In this document: positions 16,595-25,593 of the stretch, in pieces
Layout of the letters: every line of letters starts with the position of its first letter
How positions within the stretch are numbered: the stretch's first letter is position 1
The notes under the pieces: model-generated
What the model saw: the letters and a program-made list of their open reading frames with translations, nothing else
Told to the model about the DNA's origin: nothing
Database searches by the model: none
Program-made: the position numbers and the translations under genes
From: CBDFGN01 sp965247065
GTDB lineage: Bacteria > Bacteroidota > Bacteroidia > Cytophagales > Cyclobacteriaceae
Length of the DNA: 64,000 nucleotides
Direction of reading: 5' to 3'
Assembly (NCBI GenBank): GCA_965247065.1
Contig: CBDFGN010000005.1
Coordinates: 434,001-498,000, forward strand

Positions 16595-16670
16595 CTGGAC
16601 CGCTGCAGGTAATCCAGTGATCCCGACCCTGAAATGGGTGCCACGCGCGGTCAGTGACTTTTTTTTTGTT
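16595..16670 (+). pseudogene. Decayed duplicate of the tRNA-Pro 3' half and its terminator
   Basis: From 16595 the sequence follows the intact locus from the variable loop onward: ACCGCTG, AATCCAGT, ATCCCGAC, then GTGCCACG and a run of T. The T loop is broken (GCAGGTAATCC instead of GGTTCGAATCC) and the hairpin is mismatched, so neither part can function normally. The 5' half of the tRNA is absent. This is either a degraded tandem duplication or an old attachment-site scar. Confidence 0.7.
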
Positions 16671-16850
16671 TCTGGACCAATTCAAACTGGTTTGGACTTT
16701 CCCAACCGAATTATCGCCCTGAGCAACCCTTCAGTGACTCTTCATTTTCGATTTCCTGAAGGGCGCTTCTTATATTCCTCTTTATATCTTGCCAGCTTTT
16801 AATATATTCGCCAATTCTATCGAATATTTGTGTCTTACGTTGCATAACCT
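16671..16850. other. Intergenic stretch before the secreted protein gene
   Basis: Together with the sites upstream (from 16477) this is a 374-nt gene-free gap. Beyond the terminator, the inverted repeat and the tRNA remnant I see only AT-rich sequence and no convincing promoter box. Confidence 0.4.
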
Positions 16851-17744
16851 ATGATTAACATTCGCGCAATAGGATTAGCCTGTGGATTTCTTTTTTCTAG
16901 CCTGCTTTTCGCCCAGGATCGAGTCCAGCCAGGAAAACTATATTATGAGGGTGAGGATCTTCATGCGCCGATTGTTGGAATTGAGACAAAAATACCAATC
17001 GGCTGGGCCGGCATGATTCCCCATGACAGCGAGATATTTTTTTTGCTACCCAATGGGGGAGAAGATGCGCAGCTTTTTGTGCGAGCTTATGAGAGCACAA
17101 TTGACGAGGTGAAGGCAGGGTGGATGACTGAAGGTCTGGAGCTGCAACCTGGATTAACGATTCGATCTGACGGTAATATCGAAGATCGAGCCGGCTGGAT
17201 CACTTCCAATGTGATTGTAGAAGAGGACCAACAAAAAAAACGTGCCTACCAGGGGTACCTGGAAGCTCGATGTGGGAATTACGGATATTGCCTAACGCTT
17301 TTTCTTATCGCTTTACCAAGTGATTTTAAGCGATTGCAAAAGGAAGTGCAACGGTTTGCCGATGACATTACATTTGTTGAGCCTTCGCTTGACGACATTT
17401 TTGCAAATTTTGATTGGAGGGAGTTTTTACAGAATAAGTACGGTGTAACCTATGAATCATTTCAAAACTACAAAAAGGAGAATCATATTTGGCTTTGCAA
17501 GGACGGGACTTTCCGAACGCAACTGAACCGAAAAGGAAGACTGGCCCGGTCTGAGCGAGGAGATTATTCCGGGAAGAACAATGGAAACTGGACCGCACAA
17601 GGGATTGGTTCCAAAGGACAGTTGACTCTAAGTTTTGCTAAGAAGAACTTGGATCCAGTCCAGGTGGACCTGTTCATCGAGGAGAACAAGATCTATATGA
17701 ACGGAGAGTGTTATTTTATTATGGACAACCTGGACTGTAAGTGA
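16851..17744 (+). CDS. Secreted protein of unknown function
   Basis: I do not recognise a family with certainty. The 297-residue protein has a clear signal peptide (about 1-22, ending LLFAQ). The first part (about 40-180) looks like a compact alpha/beta domain as in proteins that deal with damage of secreted substrates (KIPIGWAGMIPHDSEIFFL), and the C-terminal part (about 210-297) looks like a small lipocalin-like beta domain (HIWLCKDGTFRTQLNRKG ... GNWTAQG). Mature cysteines are present (CGNYGYC and two others) and may form disulfides. It is followed 53 nt later by a lipoprotein gene in the same direction. Confidence 0.65.
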   Translation: MINIRAIGLACGFLFSSLLFAQDRVQPGKLYYEGEDLHAPIVGIETKIPIGWAGMIPHDSEIFFLLPNGGEDAQLFVRAYESTIDEVKAGWMTEGLELQPGLTIRSDGNIEDRAGWITSNVIVEEDQQKKRAYQGYLEARCGNYGYCLTLFLIALPSDFKRLQKEVQRFADDITFVEPSLDDIFANFDWREFLQNKYGVTYESFQNYKKENHIWLCKDGTFRTQLNRKGRLARSERGDYSGKNNGNWTAQGIGSKGQLTLSFAKKNLDPVQVDLFIEENKIYMNGECYFIMDNLDCK

Positions 17745-17797
17745 TCTCAACCATTGAATCTTCTGGCGGTGGCAGATGTTATACCCAGTAAAATTCC

Positions 17798-18577
17798 ATG
17801 AAGTTTATAGCCGTACACTGTTTACTCCTAACTGGTTATCTGAGCGCTTGTTCTTCTCCCAAAGAGCAAACGGAGGAGAGTATTCTGGCTCAGATAGTGG
17901 TAGACCGCGCCATTGAAGCCCATGGTGGAGAACGCTATCGGAACGCAGTTATTGAGTTTGACTTTCGAGGCAGGCACTACGTTTCTCGCAGAGATGGGGG
18001 AATCTTTCAATATGAAAGGATCTTCCGGGATACCATAGGAGGAAGTCCGGTGACCATTAAGGATGTTTTGAATAATGATTCCTTCAATCGGTACATTGAG
18101 GATTCCGAGATTGAAGTATCTGAAAAGAAGAAAAAGGCCTACTCCAGGTCGGTCAATTCCGTTCTCTATTTTATCCAGCAGCCATATTTCTTAAATGATT
18201 CAGCGGTTCAAAAGGAATATTTGGGTGATGGTACCATCGCTGGTGAGCCCTATCACAAAATACAAATTACCTTTCAGAAAGAGGGAGGAGGAAGCGATTA
18301 CCAGGACGTCTTTATTTATTGGTTTCATAAGAAAAATTACCAGATGGATTATTTCGGCTATTCCTATGAGACTGACGGTGGGGGACTCAGATTTCGCAGT
18401 GCTTACAATGTTCAAAACATCCAAGGTATTAGGTTCGCCGATTTCATCAATTATAAGGCAGATTATTCCAAGTACTCAGTGCAGAATTTGGATGAACTTT
18501 ATAACCAAGGTTCCCTCGAGGAGCTTTCCCGAATAGAAAACCACAACATTCGGGTGAAGCTCCAAAACCTCAATTAA
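17798..18577 (+). CDS. Lipoprotein, DUF6503-like
   Basis: A 259-residue lipoprotein with signal peptide and lipobox LSAC (lipidated Cys18), followed by Ser-Ser. The start of the mature domain (VVDRAIEAHGGERYRNA) is the typical entry of DUF6503-like outer-membrane-associated proteins that share a fold with LolA/outer-membrane lipoprotein carriers; the rest is predicted beta-rich. The family assignment is from memory of this motif and is tentative. It probably sits in the outer membrane facing the periplasm. It may be co-transcribed with the preceding secreted protein. Confidence 0.65.
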   Translation: MKFIAVHCLLLTGYLSACSSPKEQTEESILAQIVVDRAIEAHGGERYRNAVIEFDFRGRHYVSRRDGGIFQYERIFRDTIGGSPVTIKDVLNNDSFNRYIEDSEIEVSEKKKKAYSRSVNSVLYFIQQPYFLNDSAVQKEYLGDGTIAGEPYHKIQITFQKEGGGSDYQDVFIYWFHKKNYQMDYFGYSYETDGGGLRFRSAYNVQNIQGIRFADFINYKADYSKYSVQNLDELYNQGSLEELSRIENHNIRVKLQNLN

Positions 18578-18697
18578 TATCCCGGCTCTCAACAAGGTGT
18601 CAACTGGGTAAAAAATTAAGAGCCGATCAAAGGATATTAGTGGATAATTTTTATATTTAGTTGATCATTTTCCGAATTTAGAGCATAACGAACTGAT

Positions 18698-19093
18698 ATG
18701 TACGAAAGACAACTGCACATCCTAAGCCAACTAGCTTATACCGATCAGAATATTTCTGACCAGGAAAAGCAATTCATAACGATCATCGGAAAAGCTAATG
18801 GAGTACCCGAGGAGAAGATAGACGAGATTATTAGCAATCCAGAGCCTATAGGGGACCTTCACCACCTAAGTGATGATGAAAAGTACGAATACCTATATAA
18901 CATTGTGCAGTTAATGAAAATTGACGGTAAGGTCTATAAGAGTGAAATCGTATTTTGCCAGGAAATGGCCGAGAGGTTAGGGTACAAGAAAAAGGTGATC
19001 TCGGAGCTCTCGGCTTACATTTACAGTGATCCAAGCATCACTACCAACCGAGATGCTCTAAAAGCAAAGGTCAAAAGATTTCAGCAGAGCTAA
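18698..19093 (+). CDS. TerB-like helical protein
   Basis: A 131-residue all-helical cytoplasmic protein resembling the TerB/DjlA N-terminal fold, with paired motifs AYTDQNISDQEKQFI and LMKIDGKVYKSEIVFCQEM, each carrying an acidic cluster that in TerB binds metal. TerB-like domains are linked to membrane stress and tellurite response, but single-domain copies are widespread and their role here is unknown. It is monocistronic and convergent with the next gene. Confidence 0.7.
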   Translation: MYERQLHILSQLAYTDQNISDQEKQFITIIGKANGVPEEKIDEIISNPEPIGDLHHLSDDEKYEYLYNIVQLMKIDGKVYKSEIVFCQEMAERLGYKKKVISELSAYIYSDPSITTNRDALKAKVKRFQQS

Positions 19094-19129
19094 TATCTTC
19101 CTGCCCATCGGATCTTCACTATCGGGGAG

Positions 19130-19555
19130 CTAATCGCCGAGCCCCTCACTACCTGTATCCAGGGCGAATTCCCACTCGCCTTGTAGATTCCTTTTCCAAA
19201 CAGTTATGTAAGTGCCGTGCTTGTCTGATCCATCCGCAACAAGCGTATAGATTCCGTACGTGAAACCTAAATCCCCCGATTCGGATACTAGGCCATCCAG
19301 CGGTTCCCAGGTAAGTTCGAAGGTCGAATCATCGCTTCGAGATAGAAGCTCGGTAACTGCTAGTTTGCCCACGAATGGGCGAGCTCCAGCTCTCAAAACA
19401 ATCCCATCGTCTGCTATGTACTGCAGGAAGGCCGCGTTCATTCCTTTATCTTGAGATAATTGAGAGAAGCCTCGATCAATGTTCATGAGGTCTTCAATGG
19501 TAGTCCGATTGGAGCAAGCCGTGAGAAGAGTCACCACAGTAAGCAGTCTCCACAC
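19130..19555 (-). CDS. Lipoprotein with NTF2/SnoaL-like (DUF4440-type) domain
   Basis: A 141-residue protein with a short signal peptide and lipobox LTAC (lipidated Cys14). The mature part has the cone-shaped NTF2 fold pattern: an N-terminal helix (LMNIDRGFSQLSQDKGMNAAFLQYIADDG), then curved strands ending in TYITVWKRNLQGEWEFALD, as in DUF4440 proteins. Members of this fold are enzymes or ligand carriers; no catalytic residues can be assigned. It lies downstream of glnA in the same direction but beyond the glnA terminator. Confidence 0.75.
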   Translation of the reverse strand: MWRLLTVVTLLTACSNRTTIEDLMNIDRGFSQLSQDKGMNAAFLQYIADDGIVLRAGARPFVGKLAVTELLSRSDDSTFELTWEPLDGLVSESGDLGFTYGIYTLVADGSDKHGTYITVWKRNLQGEWEFALDTGSEGLGD

Positions 19556-19588
19556 AATGAACTGATGTTTAATTGGATTCCTGGTCGG

Positions 19589-19618
19589 AAAAAAGGCGTC
19601 ACCAAATTCCGTGACGCC
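19589..19618 (-). terminator. Intrinsic terminator after glnA
   Basis: On the minus strand GGCGTCAC...GTGACGCC (8-bp perfect stem, 8-nt loop) is followed by six T residues (poly-A 19589-19594 on the plus strand). It lies 20 nt after the glnA stop. Confidence 0.9.
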
Positions 19619-19638
19619 CCCTTTCTCGCTTGAGTTGT

Positions 19639-21063
19639 TTAATTATCGTAGTAGAGAAAGAACTCGTAAGGGTGAGGCCGAAGAGCTAGTTCGTTCAGCT
19701 CATTCTCTCTTTTGTAATCGATCCAAGTATCAATTACATCCTTGGTAAATACATCTCCTCGTAGCAGGAACTCATTATCTTGTTCCAGAGCATCCATGGC
19801 TTCAGCCAGGCTCCCGGGCACATGATGAAACTTGGACAGCTCCTCTGGAGTCATGTCGTAAATGTCCCTGTCCAATGGTTCTCCGGGTTCGATCTTGTTT
19901 TGGATCCCATCCAAAACCGCCATCATCATTGCGGTCCACGTCAGATAACCGTTGCAACTCGAGTCGGGACACCGGAACTCGAATCTCTTTGCTTTGGGAT
20001 TGTCAGAGTACATTGGAATCCTAACTGCCGCTGAACGGTTTCTTTTGGAGTGGACCAGGTTGACCGGGGCTTCAAATCCGGGCACCAATCTGCGGTATGA
20101 GTTGGTCGTAGGTGCAGCAAAGGCTAATATAGCATTGGCATGTTTTAACAAACCCCCAATTCCGTGTACCGCCATTTCACTGAGCCCGGCGTAGCCATCA
20201 CCGGCGAACATAGGTTTCCCATCCTTCCACAATGACAGGTGACTATGCATTCCACTTCCATTGTCGTCAAAAATGGGTTTCGGCATAAGCGTCACACTTT
20301 TGTTATTGTTCTTAGCTACATTTTTGATAACATACTTATACCACATGAATTGGTCGGCCATTTTTAGAAGCTCCTCAAATTGCATATCAATTTCAGCCTG
20401 GCCCGCCGTTCCTACTTCATGGTGATGAGCTTCGACCACGATACCCAATTTTCGCATAACATTAACCATGTCGCCACGAAGATCATGGTAGGTATCAGTA
20501 GGGCTTACCGGAAAGTAGCCACCCTTATAGCTCGGTTTGTAACCCAAGTTCGGTTCTTCAATCCGGCTGGTATTCCACGCTCCCTCAATGGAATCGATCT
20601 CATAGAATCCTCTGTTTTGAGTTTGGTCGTAGCGAATCTCATCGAAAATAAAGAACTCTGGCTCGGGTCCAATGTAACAAGTATCCGCAATTCCTGTTTG
20701 TTTGAGATAGGCAACTCCCTTTCGGGCGATGTGCCTGGGGTCCCGGGAATAGTCTTCCTGGGTAACCGGGTCAACGATGTTCGCGATCACGCTCACCGTA
20801 GGCTCTCTGAAGAAAGGATCGATTTGGGCCGTTGCGGCATCCGGTACCGCGAGCATATCTGACATGTGGATGCCCTGCCAACCCCGTATAGAGGAGCCAT
20901 CAAACCCGACGCCGTCTTCGAAAGTCCCTTCATCCCATGTTTCGATAGGATAGCTGCAATGCTGCCAGGTACCGAGTAAATCGGTAAATTTCAAATCCAC
21001 CATTTCAGCGTTATGTTTTTTGGCAAATTCAAAGAATTCTTTAATTGAGTTTACATTTTCCAT
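19639..21063 (-). CDS. glnA: Glutamine synthetase type I
   Basis: GlnA makes glutamine from glutamate, ammonia and ATP. The 474-residue length fits the GSI-beta form. Motifs: VGFDGSSIRGW (52-62), the metal-binding PEPEFF (133-138), HHHEVGTAGQAEID (213-226), PKPIFDDNGSGMH (261-273) and NSYRRLVPGFEAP (321-333). Tyr402 in DIYDMTPEE aligns with the adenylylation site of enterobacterial GSI. Transcribed alone, with a 252-nt upstream gap and a strong terminator. The gap contains an AT-rich near-match to a -7 box around 21172-21180 but nothing firm. Confidence 0.96.
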   Translation of the reverse strand: MENVNSIKEFFEFAKKHNAEMVDLKFTDLLGTWQHCSYPIETWDEGTFEDGVGFDGSSIRGWQGIHMSDMLAVPDAATAQIDPFFREPTVSVIANIVDPVTQEDYSRDPRHIARKGVAYLKQTGIADTCYIGPEPEFFIFDEIRYDQTQNRGFYEIDSIEGAWNTSRIEEPNLGYKPSYKGGYFPVSPTDTYHDLRGDMVNVMRKLGIVVEAHHHEVGTAGQAEIDMQFEELLKMADQFMWYKYVIKNVAKNNNKSVTLMPKPIFDDNGSGMHSHLSLWKDGKPMFAGDGYAGLSEMAVHGIGGLLKHANAILAFAAPTTNSYRRLVPGFEAPVNLVHSKRNRSAAVRIPMYSDNPKAKRFEFRCPDSSCNGYLTWTAMMMAVLDGIQNKIEPGEPLDRDIYDMTPEELSKFHHVPGSLAEAMDALEQDNEFLLRGDVFTKDVIDTWIDYKRENELNELALRPHPYEFFLYYDN

Positions 21064-21315
21064 GTTAAGATGTTTTTAGGTTATTTTGAAATTCAGCATT
21101 CTTAGGGGATGATGATCTATTTGCGGATGAATATATGAAATTAACCGTTAAGGATTTCTGCGGAGGTTCAAAAAATATGACCTGCAACCAGATCCTCTGT
21201 CGAAGAGTTGTTCCGGCATGCGATTATTGCAATTCCTATAAGAAACTGTAGGGCGATCATCGTTCATTTATCTTAACTTAGAGGTAAATGTGTTCCTAGT
21301 AGAGAGCCAAAGGAA

Positions 21316-21732
21316 TTGACTTCTAATGATACTTCCGATTTCCGGAATACCTTTACCGCGGGCCTTGTGGCGGGGTTATTAGCCGTTCTTCTGAATAACC
21401 TGTACTCCTATCTTTACTCCACAGTTACAGGGTTTAGATCGTCTGAATTGATTCATGCCGGAACAATAACTTTGGCCTCCCTATTCAGCTGTTTACTGGG
21501 AGCCATTTTATACTTTGCTCTGGTCCAATATACCAGACACTCTAAAGCAGCTTTTTTTACAATCGGAGGTATATTCACTTTCGTAAGCCTCCTGGGTCCG
21601 TTGAGTGCAACGCTGCCGGACGGTTCTCCGGTTCCCGTCGGATTTGCCAGTCTCACAGTGCCAATGCATCTAATAACCGGATTCTGTGCGATACTGGTAA
21701 TTCCGTCCTTCACACTGAATAAAAGCAAGTAG
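21316..21732 (+). CDS. Four-helix inner-membrane protein (DUF6069-like)
   Basis: A 138-residue protein with four predicted membrane helices (about 14-33, 45-68, 78-95 and 110-131). The layout and the region LSATLPDGSPVPVGFASLTVPMHLITG recall the DUF6069 group of small membrane proteins, but I am not certain. The start is TTG at 21316, preceded by AAAGGA at a good distance; the next ATG would remove the first helix. It ends 4 nt before the thioredoxin-like gene, so both are likely one unit. Function unknown. Confidence 0.65.
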   Translation: MTSNDTSDFRNTFTAGLVAGLLAVLLNNLYSYLYSTVTGFRSSELIHAGTITLASLFSCLLGAILYFALVQYTRHSKAAFFTIGGIFTFVSLLGPLSATLPDGSPVPVGFASLTVPMHLITGFCAILVIPSFTLNKSK

Positions 21733-21736
21733 ATTC

Positions 21737-22291
21737 ATGGCCGTAACACCTTCAAATATGATTCCCCTGGGGACGCCAGCCCCTCGGTTTACCTTGCCCG
21801 ATGTAAAATCCGGCGAAAACTTGTCTTTGGATCAGATCCGATCGGACCTGGCCACGGTTGTGATGTTTATCTGTAATCATTGTCCTTATGTTAAACATGT
21901 CCTTCCCGAATTGGTACGGTTGGATCATGATTACACGGCGAAGGGAATTTCGCTGGTAGCGATTAGTTCAAATGACATTGAAAATTATCCTGAAGATTCT
22001 CCAGAAAAGATGAGAATCCTGGCGGGTCAGTTGGGTTTTTCTTTTCCCTACCTATACGACGAAACCCAGGAGGTTGCCCGTGCTTACGATGCAGCCTGTA
22101 CCCCGGATTTTTACATTTTTGATAAAGATCTTGCCTGTGCATACCGGGGTCAACTGGATGATTCCAGGCCCGGAAACGGAGTTCCATTGTCAGGCAGGGA
22201 TATTAGGAGCGCAGTGGACAATCTTTTGGCTGGTCAGGCAGTAAATTCGGATCAGATAGCCAGTATGGGTTGTAATATCAAATGGAAATAA
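21737..22291 (+). CDS. Thioredoxin-like (peroxiredoxin/AhpC-TSA type) protein
   Basis: A 184-residue thioredoxin-fold protein without a signal peptide. N-terminal LGTPAPRFTLPDVKSGENLSL is the AhpC/TSA entry, and the redox motif is CNHCPYVK with Cys46 and Cys49, which is a CxxC pair rather than a 1-Cys peroxidase site. It shares the family pattern SSNDIENYPEDSPEKM and a cis-Pro loop (CTPDFYIFD). Likely a cytoplasmic thiol-disulfide reductase or peroxidase. Convergent with the acyl carrier gene, 13 nt apart. Confidence 0.85.
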   Translation: MAVTPSNMIPLGTPAPRFTLPDVKSGENLSLDQIRSDLATVVMFICNHCPYVKHVLPELVRLDHDYTAKGISLVAISSNDIENYPEDSPEKMRILAGQLGFSFPYLYDETQEVARAYDAACTPDFYIFDKDLACAYRGQLDDSRPGNGVPLSGRDIRSAVDNLLAGQAVNSDQIASMGCNIKWK

Positions 22292-22304
22292 AAGCGGCTG
22301 CAGA

Positions 22305-22553
22305 TCACTGCTGTTTAGTAGCCACCTTCTCCTGAATGTAGTTTATTGCTTGATTTATTGTTTGTAATCGCTCTGCATCGCTATCTGGAATTCGTATATC
22401 AAAAGCCTGTTCAAATTCCAAAACCAATTCCGCGTAATCAAGAGAGTCGATACCGAGGTCCTTAATAAAATTGGCGTCCTCGGTTACCTCGGTTTCAGCA
22501 ATTCCTAACTTGTCCACGAGAATTTTAGTGATTGTATCTGAGACACTATTCAT
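22305..22553 (-). CDS. acpP: Acyl carrier protein
   Basis: An 82-residue acidic carrier protein with the phosphopantetheine attachment Ser37 in DLGIDSLDYAELVLEFE. It carries acyl chains in fatty-acid or a specialised synthesis. The sequence departs somewhat from housekeeping AcpP (typically DSLDTVELVM), and it is not next to fabF or other fab genes, so it may be a secondary carrier; acpP is used as a generic symbol. Confidence 0.85.
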   Translation of the reverse strand: MNSVSDTITKILVDKLGIAETEVTEDANFIKDLGIDSLDYAELVLEFEQAFDIRIPDSDAERLQTINQAINYIQEKVATKQQ

Positions 22554-22655
22554 CGGCTACACATCAGTTGGGTAGGTCCAATTTTGGATCGGTAAAAGTA
22601 ACTAAAGTTTAAAATATAAAAAAGTTATCCAGGGGAGGGAAAGTCGCGGATGTGA

Positions 22656-24017
22656 TCAAATCTTTATGGTAAATTCCGTTCCTACATTGATCGCTGATTT
22701 CACGCTGAGGTTTCCGTGGTGTTTCCTGATGATTTGTTTCGACAAACTCAATCCAATGCCCGATCCGTTCTTTTTAGTGCTGAAAAAAGGGATGAATATT
22801 TTCGACAGCGCCTCGGATTCAATTCCTGGTCCATTGTCCTTTACCGTGATGACTGCTTCTCCCTGGTCAGTTTCACTGGCATTCAAGAAAATGATCCTCT
22901 CTTCATTTTCCTCGTCCGATTCGAGGGCCTGAATGGCGTTCTTTATCAAATTTATCAAAACTTGTTCCATCAGTTCTTTATCCACCTGGATCTGCATAGA
23001 TTGCGGCTCGATTGTTACTTTCATCTCCACATTACATTTCTCCAATTCGAATTTTAGCAGAATGACGATCTGATCGAATATCTCTTTGACCGAGTAGGTT
23101 TCGAACTTGGGAGTTGGAATTCGAGTCAAGTTTCTGAAATCACTAACGAATCGAATGAGGCCCGCGCTTCTTCTGTGTATGGTTTGGATGGCCAAATGAA
23201 TATCATCGATTTCTGCGTTGCTATTGCCATTCAGATCTTGAGCTTTTTGAAGTTGTGCCAGTTCTTGTTCGACGATAGCCGCTAAGGAGGAAATTGGGGT
23301 TACCGAATTCATTATTTCATGAGTTAAAACCCGGATAAGATTCTGCCATGCCTCCATCTCCTTTTCCTCCAATTCGCTTTGTATATTCTGCAACGAGATA
23401 AGCTTGAAGTCTTCCCCGCTTAGGGTCAGCTCAATAGCGTAGATGGCTAATTGTACATTGTTATCTTGCTTTTCAATTTTCACCAAATCCCGGCCTCCGG
23501 TTTTTAGCTCATAGAAACTGTCAACCAAAGGTTCACTTAGGGATCGCATTTGATCCACATTCTTAACCTGGCTTACATTTAGCAATTTCTTGGCCGCTGA
23601 ATTGATGATCTGGATCTCTCCCTTCCGGTCAAAGGTGATAATTCCGATACCTACATGCTGGACTATGGTCTTGAGGTAGTGATGTTGCGCCTCTTTTTCG
23701 GCCCGAATTTCTCTGAATTTTTTGATGACCTTATTGAACTCCTCATTCAAGAAGTCGACAGAACTGCTGGAGGATCTCGCGGAGTAAGTTTGAGAAAAGT
23801 CATCATACTTGATAGAGTTAAGGAAACCCGCGATCTCTTTATTGGTTTTGTTCAAGAAGTTGATCAAGGAAATTACCTGAAATATGACCAGGAACAGAAT
23901 TAGAAAGTGGGTAAGCCCAAAGGTGTCTCCCAACGATAGATAGGCAAAAAGATAGATGGTTAGGCCTATCGATATAACCCTGAGAATCAAATTGAATTTG
24001 AAATTCCTAAAGCCCAT
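22656..24017 (-). CDS. Sensor histidine kinase, NtrY-like
   Basis: A 453-residue membrane kinase: two N-terminal membrane helices (about 8-28 and 33-56) with almost no periplasmic loop, a linker, a PAS domain (about 110-210; IVQHVGIGIITFDRKGEIQIINSAA), a HisKA domain with phosphorylated His233 in LTHEIMNSVTPIS, and a HATPase_c domain with the N box (NLIKNAIQAL), G1 (DNGPGI), F box (FIPFFSTK) and G2 (GSGIGLSLS). The short loop suggests it senses an internal or membrane signal. It overlaps the sigma-54 activator gene upstream by 11 nt, so the two form a coupled two-component pair. Confidence 0.92.
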   Translation of the reverse strand: MGFRNFKFNLILRVISIGLTIYLFAYLSLGDTFGLTHFLILFLVIFQVISLINFLNKTNKEIAGFLNSIKYDDFSQTYSARSSSSSVDFLNEEFNKVIKKFREIRAEKEAQHHYLKTIVQHVGIGIITFDRKGEIQIINSAAKKLLNVSQVKNVDQMRSLSEPLVDSFYELKTGGRDLVKIEKQDNNVQLAIYAIELTLSGEDFKLISLQNIQSELEEKEMEAWQNLIRVLTHEIMNSVTPISSLAAIVEQELAQLQKAQDLNGNSNAEIDDIHLAIQTIHRRSAGLIRFVSDFRNLTRIPTPKFETYSVKEIFDQIVILLKFELEKCNVEMKVTIEPQSMQIQVDKELMEQVLINLIKNAIQALESDEENEERIIFLNASETDQGEAVITVKDNGPGIESEALSKIFIPFFSTKKNGSGIGLSLSKQIIRKHHGNLSVKSAINVGTEFTIKI

Positions 24018-25383
24018 GTTTTTCCAGCCTTCTGTATAAAGAGGCTCTGGTCAATCCGAGTTCTTTGGCAGCCTTAGAGATATTCCCACCATGCCGGTCA
24101 ATGGCCTTCTGGATGACATTTTTTTCCACTTCCTCCAGATTATAGTTGTTCACTGTCGTCTCTGCCGATTCAGCTTTTTGGATAAGGAAGAAAAAGTCCT
24201 CGGGCGTAAGCTGTGAGTCTTCGCTCATGATCACGGCCCGCTCGATAGCGTGTTGAAGTTCTCTAACATTTCCAGGCCAATGATACTTTTGCAGCTTCTT
24301 TATAGTGGCGCTAAGCAACTTTTTGGAGGATTTCCGGTATTTGCTGCAATAGATCTCCATGAAGTGATTGGCCAGCAACGAGATGTCATCAAAACGATCT
24401 CTAAGTGGGGGCAGATGGATCTCAACCGTATTGACTCGATACAACAGGTCCTGCCTGAAAGTGCTGTCTTTCACCATATCGTAGATTGGCATGTTGGTGG
24501 CACAGATTAGCCTTATATCAATCGAGATTGGTTGATTCGCTCCAATTCGGGTAATCTGTCGATTTTGAAGCGACGTTAACAGCTTGGACTGCAGGGGTAA
24601 GCTCAAATTGCCAATTTCATCAAGGAACAAAGTCCCTCCGTTAGAGATTTCGAACCTGCCGGCACGCTCTTCCTTGGCGTCGGTAAAGGCGCTTTTCTTG
24701 TGCCCAAACAACTCACTTTCGAACAAGCTTTCCGTAATGGCTCCCATATCCACTCCGATGAACACGTTATCGTTACGGTGGGATCGTAGGTGGATCGCCC
24801 GCGCGATGAGTTCCTTTCCCGTACCGTTTTCTCCCAGGATCAGGATATTGGCATCAGTTTGGGCCACTTTTTCAACGATCTGAAATATTTTTCCGATTGC
24901 TTCGCTTTCGCCAATGATCTCCTTGAAGGGTTGGTTCATATCAGCTTCAAGTTGCTTCTTCGCCTTTTTGAGCTTATCCACTTCTTTATAAGATTCCTTA
25001 AGTCTGCCAGCCGTCGATATTGTTGCAATCAACTTTTCGTTTTGCCACGGCTTAAGAACGAAATCGGTAGCTCCTTCCTTTAAAGCCCTGACTGCCATTT
25101 CTACGTCCCCAAACGCCGTGATTAAGATCACCACGGCTTGCGGGTCCTTCTTAAGAATCTCATCCAGCCAGAAAAAACCTTCCTTTCCTGAGGTAATGTC
25201 CTTGCTGAAATTCATGTCCAACAGGATTACGTCGTACGTGTCATTATTGAGGAGGAAGGGGATCTTCTTGGGGTTCTTCTCGATGATCACCTGCTGGGCG
25301 TGCTTCTTGAGGAGCATTTTGGCGGCAAGAAGAACGTCCTCGTCATCATCTATGATGAGGATTTTACCTAATTCATTATCCAC
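24007..25383 (-). CDS. Sigma-54-dependent response regulator, NtrC/NtrX-like
   Basis: A 458-residue activator: receiver domain (1 to about 125) with acidic pocket DDDED, phospho-acceptor Asp56 and Lys111; AAA+ domain with Walker A GENGTGKE (184-191) and Walker B TLFLDEIG (251-258); C-terminal Fis-type helix-turn-helix (GGNISKAAKELGLTRASLYRRL). The sigma-54 contact loop, normally GAFTGA, reads SAFTDA (231-236). It is the first gene of the pair with the sensor kinase. Its targets need a sigma-54 promoter; I saw none in the adjacent gap. Confidence 0.92.
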   Translation of the reverse strand: MDNELGKILIIDDDEDVLLAAKMLLKKHAQQVIIEKNPKKIPFLLNNDTYDVILLDMNFSKDITSGKEGFFWLDEILKKDPQAVVILITAFGDVEMAVRALKEGATDFVLKPWQNEKLIATISTAGRLKESYKEVDKLKKAKKQLEADMNQPFKEIIGESEAIGKIFQIVEKVAQTDANILILGENGTGKELIARAIHLRSHRNDNVFIGVDMGAITESLFESELFGHKKSAFTDAKEERAGRFEISNGGTLFLDEIGNLSLPLQSKLLTSLQNRQITRIGANQPISIDIRLICATNMPIYDMVKDSTFRQDLLYRVNTVEIHLPPLRDRFDDISLLANHFMEIYCSKYRKSSKKLLSATIKKLQKYHWPGNVRELQHAIERAVIMSEDSQLTPEDFFFLIQKAESAETTVNNYNLEEVEKNVIQKAIDRHGGNISKAAKELGLTRASLYRRLEKHGL

Positions 25384-25593
25384 TTTATATAAGATTTGAT
25401 AACCTAATCAACCTAAATAGTGCCAACGTGGTAAAAAAGGACTGAAGTCGCTATCTTAACGGTTCGCCCCTAAAAGATAAGCAAATTGTGTTCACTAATG
25501 AACAACAATGTGTATCAAATACGAACATTATCACAAACCGTGGCTAGAAGTCTTCGATAATGGAGCTTAAAATCGGTTTTGGGGAGGCTTTTA

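Noticed and set aside
16545..16802. An 85-residue frame across the tRNA remnant
   Set aside because: It reads through the decayed tRNA and terminator; explained by those elements.
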